Shown here in pieces: positions 12,746 to 23,995 of a DNA stretch of 64,000 nucleotides (positions are counted from its first letter, which is position 1; each line of letters starts with the position of its first letter). Location of the stretch: the NCBI GenBank assembly GCA_028023455.1, contig JAQFVV010012530.1, forward strand, positions 2,300,909-2,364,908. The letters run 5' to 3'. Origin of the DNA: Epiperipatus broadwayi. Taxonomy: Eukaryota; Onychophora; Udeonychophora; Euonychophora; Peripatidae. The notes below the pieces were generated by a model. The model worked only from the letters and a program-made list of their open reading frames with translations. It searched no databases and had not been told where the DNA came from. The position numbers and the translations under genes are program-made.

Positions 12746-14140
12746 ATTTTTTAAAGATTTAAATTTCTTACTCTTAGATGAGCATAATTGTTATTACTGA
12801 CCAAAATAACACACTAGTTACTGGGTATTGTAATGGTGTTGCTTGCCTTCGCATGCTGAACACTCTTTCTTGAGTTGCATAGTCATACTACTACGGAAAA
12901 CAGTACAATAAAAATCATTCTCATTGTGCCTGCATTGCTATGTTTATTATTTCATTGTTACAACATGCAAGAATAAAATGTTATTCACCTGAATGTTGGG
13001 AAATATCACAGCTAGTGATGACAATGATTATGATAAATGTAATATCTGTATTTAATGCTAAATATACAAGATGAAGTTATATATATATGGAGTTTGTATA
13101 ATAAAAAACTTTTTTTTTAATTTTGAATTTTTTTAGAAAAATAATAAAAAAATTAATTCTACTCCCTCCCCTATAAACATCTGTGATAACAAGAAAAACA
13201 AATTAATTTATGTATGATTGATTAGATTTTGTTTTCATTCTGTTTCTTTTTTTTTTAATTGGGTAAAAATGAGATGCAAAAAAAAAAAAAAAAAATTGCT
13301 TATATTAACTAAAAGTTTAAAATCTTATTATTTTATTATTACAAACTTTCCTTACAGCAATATATATTGTAATAGTTTTCGTTATAATTTAATTATTTAA
13401 TTTCTACTGTTACCTCAAGCAAGAAGCAAATACAGACTAAATTAGCTCTCAAGTCTGTGTTCCTGACCGAACCCTGGAATAATTCGTATATATTACTCCA
13501 ACGTTATATTTCCTGAGCAGATGCTCCTTGGCTGCTGGATAAAAACATTCTTGAGAATGCTTTATTAGACACCCAGCACTTGGAATATTTATAATTTTGA
13601 AGATTACCATTGATAATAGCAGAGTACATGAGTTTACAGCCCCCCCCCTTTTTGTTTATATCACCTTTCTGTTTCTTTAGAATATCTTTCCCCTTTTCTT
13701 TATTTAAATTAAAATTTAACTGACTCAATTTTACTAACCTAGATTTAATTTAATACTATTATTCGTTTGCTTGGTGAAAAAAAATCAATAAAGACAACCA
13801 ATTTAGCAGTAATAATGTTTAATACAAAACAAAAAAAAATCAAGTTAAATGACATAATAAATTTACACATCTAAAATACAAAAAAAAAAAAAAGGAGCTA
13901 TAAACATGGAAACATATAATTAAACTTCTGAATGGATAATTAATAAAAGTCTGACAAAAGAGTAATTGTTCCCTTTCTTAAAATAGCTACTTTAGAAACA
14001 GTTCTTTCTTTTTATTTATTTTAAAATATTGTGCACTCTAATTTATTCTCAGTTTGGTTTTTTAATACAGACTTAATCAATACATGCATGTATAAAAATA
14101 GTAAATTGTTTACCTAGGATTTCTCTCGAGCGCTCTGTAG
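12746..14140. other. AT-rich DNA with homopolymer runs, no gene
   Basis: The stretch has several long A/T runs (near 13235, 13280, 13880) and a C run near 13641. No coding sequence could be supported; the small open frames run through low-complexity DNA. Confidence 0.35.
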
Positions 14141-14270
14141 ACTGCCCTGTGAGATGCAACCCACTTCTTTTGCAGAGATGATTGATCCTGTAATAGACTC
14201 TCCAGCTGGCTGGGTTTTTCCTAGTATTATTTATTGCATTTGGTTTAGTTTCCTTCTTTCTTGTTTTCAG

Positions 14271-14365
14271 GTTTCTTAGTTGTACTCATTCTTCCTTTTC
14301 CCGGCATAGTACGATCGGACACGGCAATTTACTTAGCAGGCAAAGTGGCAGATATTTGTCCCTGG
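14271..14365 (+). CDS. Candidate single exon of an unknown protein
   Basis: A pyrimidine-rich tract ending in tcag (14267-14270) precedes an open segment that ends at a consensus-like donor gtgagt at 14366. A second donor-like gtgagc lies at 14382. In the frame open through both splice signals it encodes a hydrophobic stretch (FLVVLILPFPGIV) followed by SDTAIYLAGKVADICPW. The block is markedly richer in G+C and CpG than its surroundings, and 14120-14440 as a whole shares this. I do not recognise the protein and no neighbouring exon is convincing; a short possible upstream exon at 14176-14211 encodes MIDPVIDSPAGW. It could instead be part of an unrecognised TE. Confidence 0.25.
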
Positions 14366-14440
14366 GTGAGTTCGAAGTCAGGTGAGCAGAGACTGAGCAA
14401 ACACCCATTCAAGGCCACTAGCCATGCATCTCTAAAGACA

Positions 14441-15485
14441 TACGTATGCTAATATTAATTTTATTTATGACTGTTGGTCTCACATTCTCAGTTCTTTTGC
14501 TCAGTATGGTAACAGAAAAATAATAATATATCTAATCTTGATCCACCTTATTTATAGATTTGTCCAACCATTGTTTGCTGGAATGTTACTAATTAACAAC
14601 AGATCTTGTCACAACTTTATATTTTTATCTTATACAGATTTACAAAGGAATTTTTATACAAGTTTCACATTTTTCTTTTTTCATAAAATTTTATACTTTT
14701 CAACTTTTCATTTCAATTTATTTATTTATAATATCTAATGTTTTTACTATAATAAGTTTCACATATTTTCGATTTGCTTTTCTTTTTTTCATATATGTAA
14801 TTTTTAAAGAGAAAAAGAGACGCATTTTGTTATACACCCCCTTTCTCTTTCTATATTTTTTTCTAAAACAAAGCCATTGTAACTTTCTATGATTTAACTA
14901 AACATTAATCCCTTTATGAGTTTAATTTTCCTTTTTTTCTTTTTAAAATATCAGTGACCTACTTCTCTTAATTTTTTGATAATTTCACTGTGCATTTCAC
15001 CTTTTAACAAAATTTTAGCTAATTATTATGCTAACTTTTCCCGTCCTCTCACTGTAAGTTTACTTCTGCATTTTTAATATTATTTGACTACATGTGTGAC
15101 TACAAACACTGTAGTCGGCACAATATATATATATATTTAAAATGTGCACCATTTTTTAAACTCAGCCACTTTGTAAAACTAATGATGACAAAGGATATTG
15201 ACATTATACAATTCAATGTCATCTTTATAAAATAACAGAAGATATTCATTCCAAGGGGAAAAATATTGTACAAGATTACTTCATTATGTAATTGAAAACA
15301 TACTTAGACAATATACAATAACAAAATGCAATTACAATAAAAAATATGACTTATTTAATTTTTATTCAGCATTCTTATGCTGTAATCAAAAATACAATTT
15401 CTTTCACAAATCAAATAAAAGCATTTTATGCATTCAAATTGCTTAAATTATAATACAGAAAGGATAAGTGGTGAGTCAATAAATT
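14441..15485. other. AT-rich DNA, nothing recognised
   Basis: T-rich and A-rich blocks with no supported gene. The sequence just before 15490 leads into the 3' end of the minus-strand LINE that follows. Confidence 0.35.
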
Positions 15486-15489
15486 ATCT

Positions 15490-17170
15490 CTCAATCATTA
15501 TCATCATTTTAATCATTATTGTTCCATTTCAGGATAAAAAGTTTTTCAAATTTAATTCAATTTCTCTGATTCAAAATGATTCTATCAAACTTCTTTATTT
15601 CATCTATCTCATAAGTAATTTTTTAAAATTTCTTTTACAATTTCTTAAAATCTGATTTTTTTTTAAAGCCAATATACTGGCATGTCTATAGCTTTTCACC
15701 TTTTTAATTCTTTCAATAATGTAATATTAGCTTGTATTTCCCCTTTCTTATTATTTCCCAATATATGATCTCTAAAAATTCCCCCCATAATATGAAGTCT
15801 CTTTAATGCCCTTAAATTAAGTGTCCCAGTTTTTGATTCATAAGTAAGAACTGATAAAATCCAATAATTGAAAACCTTTCTTTCCAAGACATACTTTCTT
15901 TTAATATTAAATTATTCCAAGTTGAATTCTATGATTAATTTCATCCATTGTTTTTTAATTATATTAATAATATAACTATAATATGTACAATCATTATCAT
16001 CTTCTAATTCATTATCATAAATTTTTGCTTTATCCTTCTTAAAAAAAGAACAGTGAACTTTAATCCTTGATACATTATTTGCAAAAACTATCTGAATGAG
16101 TTAAGTAATCTCCATTATTTTTATTTCTCTTGACTTCCCATTTTAAATACTTCTTAAAAATCTGTTATAGAAACTGGAGATATGAAATCATCTTAATATT
16201 TACCTTCATAGTGTTATTTTGTAATCTAATCACTGCTATTTCATTTTGATAAATATTATTCAGAAGTATCAAAAACCCATTCAATCTTATTTTAATCTTT
16301 GATTCTACTTTTGTGCTTTCATCAACTAACTTTTGATACTTCATGAATTCTTTGAAGGATTACTTTCAAAAGCATATCTTCAGGAAAATGAATTAAATAA
16401 TCTCCATTTGTTTTTATTCTCCTAGCGTATCAATTTAAATGCTTCTGTAAAAAGTTTTAGAGATATGAGATCACTCTGCCACACACCCTTGATATTAATT
16501 TTGATATTAACCTGTAATATAATCATTGTTACTATATTTTGATAAATATTGTTAGACAATTTCATGATGTCCCAAGGTTTTAATCACCATGAAAACGCTT
16601 ACAGAATCAAATGCCTTTTCATAATCTCCAAATGCAAAGCATAATAGATATTCATATTCATTGATTTTATATCTTCTCTTAATACCTGAATGTGATTTGT
16701 AGTGGTATAACCACTTTTAAATTCAACTTCTTCTTTTGGGTGAGCTGAATCCAAAGTTGTGTAAAAGTGATAGAAGACTAATAGATCTGTCATTTTTAAT
16801 ATCCCCTTTTTCAGATTTCTTAAATATCAATATCACTACGGCATTTTTCCAACCATCTCATATAGCTTAAATTATTTATATATTTAGTAGACAATTATGC
16901 CAATAATTTCTCTATTTCATCATCTTCTTCTTTTAAGCTATCAATTATACCTGTTATCATTTCCTGAAGCTTTTCCCTTCTTCATAGTTTTAATTGCATG
17001 TCTCATCTCTTCATTTAAAATATTTGGCATTTCAAAAAATGTTGTAATTATCTTGCTCTTTATTATTATTATATAGTTCCACATATACTATAGGGTCTTT
17101 CTTACTTTTCAATAATAGTGTCATATTTTCTTATTACTGAAATAATTTTTCTTACTTTGAGATTTTTATC
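15490..17170 (-). pseudogene. Decayed RTE-type LINE, RT to 3' end
   Basis: Read on the minus strand, the order follows the RTE ORF. First comes a segment like NAKYFK..RDETCN..YEEGKS and GWKNAVVILIF (17050-16800), then GDIKNDRSISLL (near 16800). The RT finger-palm segment EFKSGYTTTNHIQVLREDI (16730-16670) leads into a degraded DYEKAFDS motif (16635-16610) followed by VFMVIKTLGHHEI (16600-16565). The C-terminal RTE block RKVFNYWILSVLTYESKTGT is at 15885-15825. The catalytic YADD-like box is not intact. A ~250-bp internal stretch is present twice (about 16080-16300 and 16380-16570). The 3' end near 15490 has the cat/atc-rich tail seen in other copies here. Non-functional. Confidence 0.8.
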
Positions 17171-17540
17171 AGATAGTAAAATATAAAAATATATACCATC
17201 ACAAGAAAAATTTCAAAATATGTTTTTTTGACTATTAAAAAAAAGTGACTTTATTTCCTTGTTTGGACATTTGTGGTTTAAATACTTTCAAAATAAAATT
17301 CTATATAAGTTATCTCTAACTATAAAAATTGATCTGAACTATAATTAAATTTAAACATGTGACTTTTATTTAACTGGAAAGGATACAGTAGTCTTCAATA
17401 AGGGCAAAGGCTCTCAAACAGTTCTTCCATTAAAGATGGTTACTTGCCTACTGCTGGCATTGGCGATTTTAATATTTTTTCATTATTGTTTCGCATATAG
17501 TTTAAAATAGCTAAATACCCATTTAATGAGTAATAATTAT
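17171..17540. other. Spacer between LINE and fold-back element
   Basis: No gene. A short phrase, acagtagtcttcaataagg (17387-17405), is echoed near 38222 and may be fold-back-family sequence. Confidence 0.3.
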
Positions 17541-17542
17541 AT

Positions 17543-18650
17543 GTTAAACGACTAAGCATCACATGATCACCATCTCTTATACCAGCACATAATTGTTATT
17601 AAACAAAACAAAATTCTCTTCATACAGTAGTGCCACCCTAAGGCAACTAGAGTAATCAATGGATGCCAGAAGGCTTGTACATGAAATCCCTATCTAGTGC
17701 CTACTCATCCAATATCCCCAGACTAGTTTCTGACTTGTGGCCTTCATCAGTGAGGAGCCTTGGATCTGAGGGCACTGCACCTAGATCTTAGGATCCAATG
17801 CAACCCTCCAGCAATCACCTTTTATCTCTACTTAACTACAAAACCATGAGAATGAAATTGAAAACACAATAATATTTTCAATCCAAGCTATATGACTATA
17901 AGACTATATAAGCTATATGACTATATAAGCTATTGAGCTTGGATTGAAAATATTATTGTGTTTTCAATTTCATTCTCATGGTTTTGTAAGTAGTGATAAA
18001 AAGTGGCTGCTGGAGGATTGCATTAGATCCTAAGATCTAGGTGCAGTGCTCTCAGATCCAAGGCTCCTCACTGATGAAGGCCACAAGCCAGAAACTAGTC
18101 TGGGGATATTAGATGAGTAGGCACTAGATAGGGATTTTATGCACAAGCCTTCTGGCATCCATTGATTACTCTGGTTGGCATAGGATGGCACTACTGTATG
18201 GAGAGATTTTGCCTTGTTTAATAACAATTATGTGCTAGTATAAGAGATAGTGATCATGTGATGCTTAGTAGTTTAGCACCAATCCTGCCTAATAGGATAG
18301 TGGTGGCTATGGTTGTTAAAAATTCAAAGACACCAAAATGTATGGGTGCTGAACTGAGTTCAGACCCATATGACTATATAAGCTATTGAGCTTGGATTGA
18401 ATTCTCGTGGTTTTGTAGTTAAGTAGAGATAAAAAGTGGCTGCTGGAGGGGCATTAGATCCTAGATCTAAGTCCTCACTGACGAAGGCCACAAGCCAGAA
18501 ACTAGTTTGGGGATATTGGATGAGTAGGCACTAGATAGGGATTTTATGCACAAGCCTTCTGGCATCCATTGATTACTCTGGTTGGCACAGGGTGGTATTA
18601 CTGTATGGAGAGAGTTTTGCCTTGTTTAATAATTATATGGCTATCTTGCT
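17543..18650. mobile_element. Family A composite fold-back element, copy 1
   Basis: An inverted repeat with arms of ~340 bp (left about 17543-17886, right about 17936-18277) surrounds a short centre rich in tatatgactatataagct. A third, truncated unit follows in the same orientation as the right arm (about 18365-18645), after a spacer containing ctgaactgagttcagaccc. The unit carries ctcactgatgaaggccaca, gaaactagtctggggatat, ggcactagatagggatttta and, near its outer end, tactgtatggagag. There is no coding potential, so this is a non-autonomous element. The same inverted-direct-direct arrangement recurs at 29999-31132, so the composite probably moved as one unit. Confidence 0.8.
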
Positions 18651-19330
18651 TATGAGTTGGTCATCTGGAAAAAAATTTTAAGATTGAAATCTGAAATTTT
18701 TTTAAAAGTTTTATGTGGTTTAAGTTCAAATATGTTTTTGGTGTATTGACCTTGAATTATAGAATCTACCACTTAACCATATTTTTGCCTCTAGATTTAT
18801 AGAAAAATCCTGCTATTATTTGTCACAATTAGGAAATAAGTATGATAACCAGATAGTGAGTTATGCGGTCCAAAAAAAAAATCTGTCGGTAGTCACTGGT
18901 TAATTATAATTAAATTTAATTCTAAGATTTTCTAGAATTAATGCATGCTCTTTTATTTTCACTATTTTGAAGTAGAGAATGTTTTGTTTTATTTATTTCA
19001 ATTTTCAAAATGGACATTTGAAGTATTTCAAATTGTGAGATCCCTCATCAGAGTGAGCTTCCTTAGTACAATATTGTCATTATTAATCATCTGTCTCTGT
19101 ACAAGAATTGTTTTTTTCTTATTATTTAAACCCTATCAAAATTTTAATGTCTGGTATGAATTATTAATTAAAATATAAATATGGACGAGATTTTGCTATC
19201 TTCTCATTCAACAATATGACAAAAATCAAATAAATTACTATTTAATAAGTTTACTATCTATTACAAAAATTTATCTATATATATTTAAAAATCTCTACAA
19301 AAAAAAAAAATTAAAGTACTTTAAATCTCA
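18651..19330. other. AT-rich DNA, nothing recognised
   Basis: No supported gene. The 77-codon open frame at 18945-19178 is hydrophobic and low-complexity and lies in T-rich DNA, so I treat it as chance. Confidence 0.35.
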
Positions 19331-19412
19331 GGTATTTGTAGAAGTTTGAGTACCAGAAGTGACAGAGCTGGATTGCGATCCACAGAACTTGACTCCAAAG
19401 TCAGCCACCACA
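19331..19412 (-). mobile_element. tRNA-like SINE fragment
   Basis: Read on the minus strand it runs ggtggctgactttggagtca, then gttctgtggatcgcaatcca, then cacttctggtactcaaactt. The order and wording match the SINE copies at 35841, 60903 and 61455: a tRNA-like head with a B-box-like gatcgaatcc region, then a tail mentioning actcaaactt. The A-box part is short or missing. Confidence 0.5.
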
Positions 19413-19588
19413 TAAGATCTGTATGTTAAAGATTAAAATTTAAATTAATTTTTGTATGCCATGTTCTTTTTAATTGCTCATGTGGAGAAGTGTCCAATGA
19501 GGAGGTCCTATGTGGAGGTGAGAGAGAAAGATGAATCCAAAATTATAAACACAAACTTTGCATTGCATGGTTAATGAACCATTTTCTA

Positions 19589-19647
19589 AACTGGAATAAT
19601 GTTTTAAATCAACATCATCATCACGATTTAAAACATCATTATTCCAG
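19589..19647. repeat. Short inverted repeat (hairpin)
   Basis: The ~20-bp arm actggaataatgttttaaat is followed by its near complement atttaaaacatcattattcc after ~15 bp of catcatcat-like loop. It is a small palindrome of unknown origin and has no U tract suggestive of a terminator. Confidence 0.7.
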
Positions 19648-19679
19648 TATAGAAGATACTGTAAATACAAACTGTAAAA

Positions 19680-20630
19680 TAATTATTTTCTACATTTAAT
19701 TTTTGCAATGTATGAAATGTACCTACGTCTGACATTTCCATTCCTTAACAATCTTCTTCAAAGATGTTCTTTCTCTAATTGACAAAAATTCAGATTTAAA
19801 AAGCAAACTTATATGTTCTAGAAGCATATCACAAGTAATGGTAGAAAGCTAATACACTACTAAAAGTGGAAAAATTCTTGAATCAAGCAATACAAGATCA
19901 GGATTATAAATACACACATCTAGTCCCTTTTTTAAATAAAAGACATCTGAGAATAAGATTTACTACATAACAAGTTTTGAATTCGCAGTGTCTTTAAAAC
20001 AATATCCAGATTAGAACTTTAGTTATAGAGACAAACTTGTATTTAGAAGTAAGTAACTGTGGAAAACTAATTAAGCATTGATATTGAATTGAAAAACTCT
20101 TGAGTTTGATAGAAGAGGTTGCATAGCAATATGAGACCAGGATACTAAAAGCAAGCAGAACTAATTCAAGAGAAAAAGAATCAGATGATAAGATAAAAAT
20201 AAATTCATCCAGAGCCTTTGTTCTCCTGAGGTATTAAAAACAGCCAAGACGTAGTATTATTATTTTTATTTCTGCAAGCCTTCAGCCCAGTTAAGTATTA
20301 GAGTGAATGTCATAGGAATAGTTATTAATCCATTACAATTTGTATTGAAGATGCCAAACTAACTCTATACACATTGATGGCATTATCTCCCCCAGACACA
20401 TACTTTAATAACCATTAATAATTATTTTTAGACTAAAAATTGTAATACCATTTTGTAACTCAGATATATACTTTAAACTTTAATTTCAGATGAATTTATC
20501 TATTATTATTAAACACAATCACATGGAAAAATAAATTCAACTCCATTCCATTTTTTTTTTTTCATGTGTAATAATATACTTGAAACTTTTATTTCACAAC
20601 ATATATTTTAATTACATGAATAAAGAAAAT
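19680..20630. other. AT-rich DNA, no gene recognised
   Basis: No coding or RNA feature could be supported. Confidence 0.35.
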
Positions 20631-20635
20631 TGAAA

Positions 20636-20940
20636 AAGGCAAATGACTCCCAAGACACTTTCATAACTCAACAGTTGGCCCAGATCACAATCTTTCATAC
20701 ATCTTCTTTATTGCTTTAAGTAATATAAAAGATATGAGAGATTGTAACTTAGGCCAATTGATGAACATTAATTCAGCATGAAATATCTTAGGAGTCATTT
20801 GCTTTTTCAAAGGCTTTATTAATGTGATTAAGGTATATAATGATAAAATGAACATAACCATGTGAGAAGTTGTGGAGTAACTTATAAGTTAGTTCAACAT
20901 GAAATGCATATTGAAGTTGTTTGCCTTTGACAAATCTCTT
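20636..20940. mobile_element. Small fold-back (MITE-like) element with an extra unit
   Basis: The arm beginning aaaaggcaaatgactcccaa at 20634 is complemented by ...cttaggagtcatttgctttt ending near 20806, with cagatcacaatctttca/agagattgtaacttaggcc also paired inside. A third diverged unit (20820-20940) ends ...gcatattgaagttgtttgcc. No coding sequence. Target-site duplication not determined. Confidence 0.6.
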
Positions 20941-21120
20941 TATTCATGATATGGCAGAATATATGGTAATAAATCACTAAAACATCACATAGTCATATGC
21001 TAGTGTTTCAACAAATGGTAAAACAAAAATCATGCATTTACTAACCTACATATTCATTATGTAACATTTTATAATGCTCAATTATATTGTTTGAATCAAC
21101 TTTGAAGTCCTAGATGATTT

Positions 21121-21195
21121 AATAAAGTGGTAGAGAGTCAGATTGATGTGTAAGGTCAGTGGACTGATTTCAATTTTGGAACACTCAAGCAACAA
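21121..21195 (+). mobile_element. tRNA-like SINE fragment
   Basis: aagtggtagagagtcagatt, then aaggtcagtggactgatttc and a tail ttttggaacactcaa. The wording parallels the adjacent copy at 21219 and those at 35841 and 60903. Confidence 0.45.
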
Positions 21196-21218
21196 TACCA
21201 TTTAATTATTTATTTATT

Positions 21219-21330
21219 GCTCTGTGTGGTTTAGTACAATAATAGAGTCAGACTCTAGACTGTGGGGTCCTAGAATCGATTTCTGTATTACTTCCGGTTT
21301 CAAACTTCTTACTAACTTTTCAGCAATAAA
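21219..21330 (+). mobile_element. tRNA-like SINE copy
   Basis: gctctgtgtggtttagtac (A-box-like region), then agagtcagactctagactgt, then a B-box-like tagaatcgatttctg and the tail ttcaaacttcttactaact. It lies head-to-tail just after another SINE fragment. Confidence 0.55.
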
Positions 21331-21384
21331 GACTTTAAAATATTTTATTCATTAAGTTTAAAATTAAACAATTTTGTTTAATAA

Positions 21385-22195
21385 AATTGTTATGTAACAA
21401 TCATTAGGTATCACTCCAATACACATGCACTGTATAGATTTAAACACATAAGGAATACCATCCTTTCCAAAGTCTTATGAAAAATTAGAACGAATCCACT
21501 CTACCTTTTTAACTTAAACATATACCTATAGGCAAATCTTAAGCATTTGGAAATGAAAGCATGAAGATATTAATTAATCATTTTTACTTCCATTTACTAT
21601 GTTTTAATGATTGACATTTGCGAAATTTTTACAATTTACAGTATGTCAGTATCAGATGTAATATTAAACATATATAACGAGTTATTTATTTATATAGCTC
21701 TATATTTTTTATCTGTAACAATCATTAGGGATAACTCCACTATACATACATTGTATAGATTTAAACACTTAAGGAATAAGTATTCAAACCTATACAGCGC
21801 ATGTGTAATGGAATGATGTGTTTAAATCTATTCAGTGCATATGTAGTGGAGTGATCCAATTTACGATTGTTACCGATAAAAAAAACATAGCGCGATATAA
21901 ATATAAACGGTATACCTAAACTCCTTATATAGGTTTAATATTACATGTTATACTAATGTGCTGTAAATTGTAAAAATTTCACAAACGTCAATCGTTAAAA
22001 TATAAAATGGAATTAAAAAAATGATTAAAATATTTACGCTCTCATTTCCAAATGCTTAAGATTTGCCTATACATATATGATTAGGTTAAAAAGGTAGACT
22101 GGATTCGAGATTTTATCTTGTTTGGTGTGATCCCTAATGACTGTTACAGTTAAAATACATAGCGCTATATAAATTAATAACTTGTTATATATGTC
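21385..22195. repeat. Family B ~330-bp repeats, direct plus inverted
   Basis: A full unit (about 21385-21717) runs from acaatcattaggtatcactc through aaatcttaagcatttggaaa and acaatttacagtatgtc to ttatatagctctatattttt. A partial second unit begins at 21718. An inverted unit spans about 21806-22195 (contains ctcatttccaaatgcttaag and catagcgctatataaatt). The same family occurs in tandem at 25241-26019. Function unknown; satellite-like or non-autonomous element. Confidence 0.75.
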
Positions 22196-23335
22196 TAAAA
22201 CTGTTGTGTGAAAATTTTCCATATATATATTTTTTTGCATAAACTTATCTATTATTTTTTAAAAGGCAGCAGTACATTGGTGTAAGTGAATTGGTAAATT
22301 AGGAAATGGCACATTTGCTATATAGTTAAGCCATGTATTTTATCTATCTTAACGTATGATTGTAAAGCAAGGTTTAAAAAGAGGCGCATCAGATAATATA
22401 TATATGAAGTGTAAATTCAAAATAACAATCATTTATGATAAAATAAGTGAAACTTAAATGGAGATGGGCAGGTTAAAATAAATAAAACACCATATTTTCC
22501 TACAAAATATAAATAATCAGATCGTGAAATGATGGTTGCTAATTTTTTTTTTTATGTTTTGCTTCAGAAAAAAATTCAACATTCTCTAAAAATTCTTCCG
22601 CTATTTAAAACGCTTTATAAATAAATAATCATCGAATTAAAATGTTAATGTATTTATATAGCGTAAAAAATATATTTGGCGATTAATAAAAGAAACATCT
22701 CTGCTTAAGAGTAACGATAATTAATCGTTTTTCTTTTTAACCCCCCCCCCCCCCCAATGGAAGATTTAATCAAAATGAAACAAATAAACGATTTTATCAA
22801 AACGAATAAAAAAAATCACGTTTTCTTCTTAAATGACAAGTAAAAGATGCAAAAGAATGAGAAAAATCAATACTCTGCTTTATTCTCATTTCACATGCTA
22901 ATAAGATTCGAGCAACAGCTGATAGAAACACCATTTCAACACCCACACAGGTGAAAAAAGGCACGAATTCATTCTACTGACATTAGAGTAATATTTTAAA
23001 ATTTGTTTAGGATATAAATTATCTTCAACTTGTGATAATCTATCACCAAAAATAACTATCCTATCCTCGGTCAACATAACGGATATTAAGGCAAAAAACT
23101 TTTAAACTGCAATTAATAAAATGTAGTTTATTTTTAACAATACATATAATAATGGTTTTATTAAATTCCAATAATGTAACTCAGAACACTATCCAATATT
23201 TGGGGGGTGGGGTTGGAGAAATGAACGTTTTATTAATGAAATGTAAATTTAATTTAATTTTAAATGCAGCAGCTGGTAATAAATTATTGCTGAAACTAAA
23301 AAAAAAGCATTTGTATATAACATTATAAATACATC
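22196..23335. other. AT-rich DNA with a 16-bp C run, no gene
   Basis: No supported gene. A pure C tract occupies about 22741-22756. The 23190s contain a short G-rich run (ggggggtggggtt). Confidence 0.35.
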
Positions 23336-23337
23336 TA

Positions 23338-23735
23338 CCAGTTCTTGCCTATGAATTTGAGACTTAGACACTTATCAAAAGAGTAATGCAGAGATTTCAG
23401 ACCACTCAAGGTAATGTGGAAAGATGCATGTTAAGAGTAAAAAGAAGAGACCGAAAACAAAATACATGAGTGAGAGAACAAATAGATATCACTGACATAA
23501 TCGAAAGAATTAAAACATTGACATAGTGCTGGACTGGACATATTTATAGATGATAATAACTGAACAGTTGAAGTTTTAAATTGTAATCCGAAAGATCATA
23601 AAAGAACCAGAAAGTGACTATGTGAGAGATAGATGGATGAAATAAAAGCTTGTTGGTTGAGTTATGGAGAGGCTAGGAATCAGAAAAAACTGGACTAAAC
23701 TTGGAGAGATAGTTGAAAATGATAATTATGATTCA
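23338..23735 (+). pseudogene. RTE LINE C-terminal fragment
   Basis: The plus strand reads PVLAYEFET at 23340, then RFQTTQGNVERCM, REQIDITDIIERIKTL and CWTGHI, and further on a DR/WMDEIK-like stretch. This order is the conserved C-terminal block of RTE ORFs (..YG.ETWTL..., TDIIERIK.LKW.WAGHIAR, ..RWMDEI). Frame breaks and stops are numerous. It ends in the tail-to-tail junction with the next feature at about 23735. Confidence 0.75.
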
Positions 23736-23995
23736 ACCATTATCTACTCACTGCAATATAAAAGCCTCTCTCAATTTAATCCAGTTTCTTTGATTTCCAG
23801 CCTTTCTTCTCCACATCACACCAGCAAACCTTCTTATTTCATCCACCCATCTCACATGTGGTCTCTTTCTAGGTCTTCTACAATATCCTGGCATCATTTA
23901 AAGTTTCAATTGCCCATCTATTATCATTTTCTTTAGCAATAAGCCTGGCCCAGCTCCATTTTAGTCTCAATTCTTTCAATGATATCAGTAAAACC
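23736..23995 (-). pseudogene. RTE LINE C-terminal fragment, opposite orientation
   Basis: On the minus strand it reads ENKQVLLISLKELRLKWSW, ARLIAKENDNRWAIETLND and a degraded DEI region, then a 3' tail containing atggttgaatcat near 23735. It pairs partly with the plus-strand fragment at 23338-23735, forming an inverted repeat of two LINE 3' ends. Confidence 0.7.

Noticed and set aside
18945-19178. 77-codon hydrophobic frame as a membrane protein
   Set aside because: T-rich DNA generates Phe/Leu-rich frames by chance; no start context or homology recognised.
22741-22756. C16 tract as a special structure
   Set aside because: A single homopolymer; likely simple slippage, with no other G4 or i-motif context.
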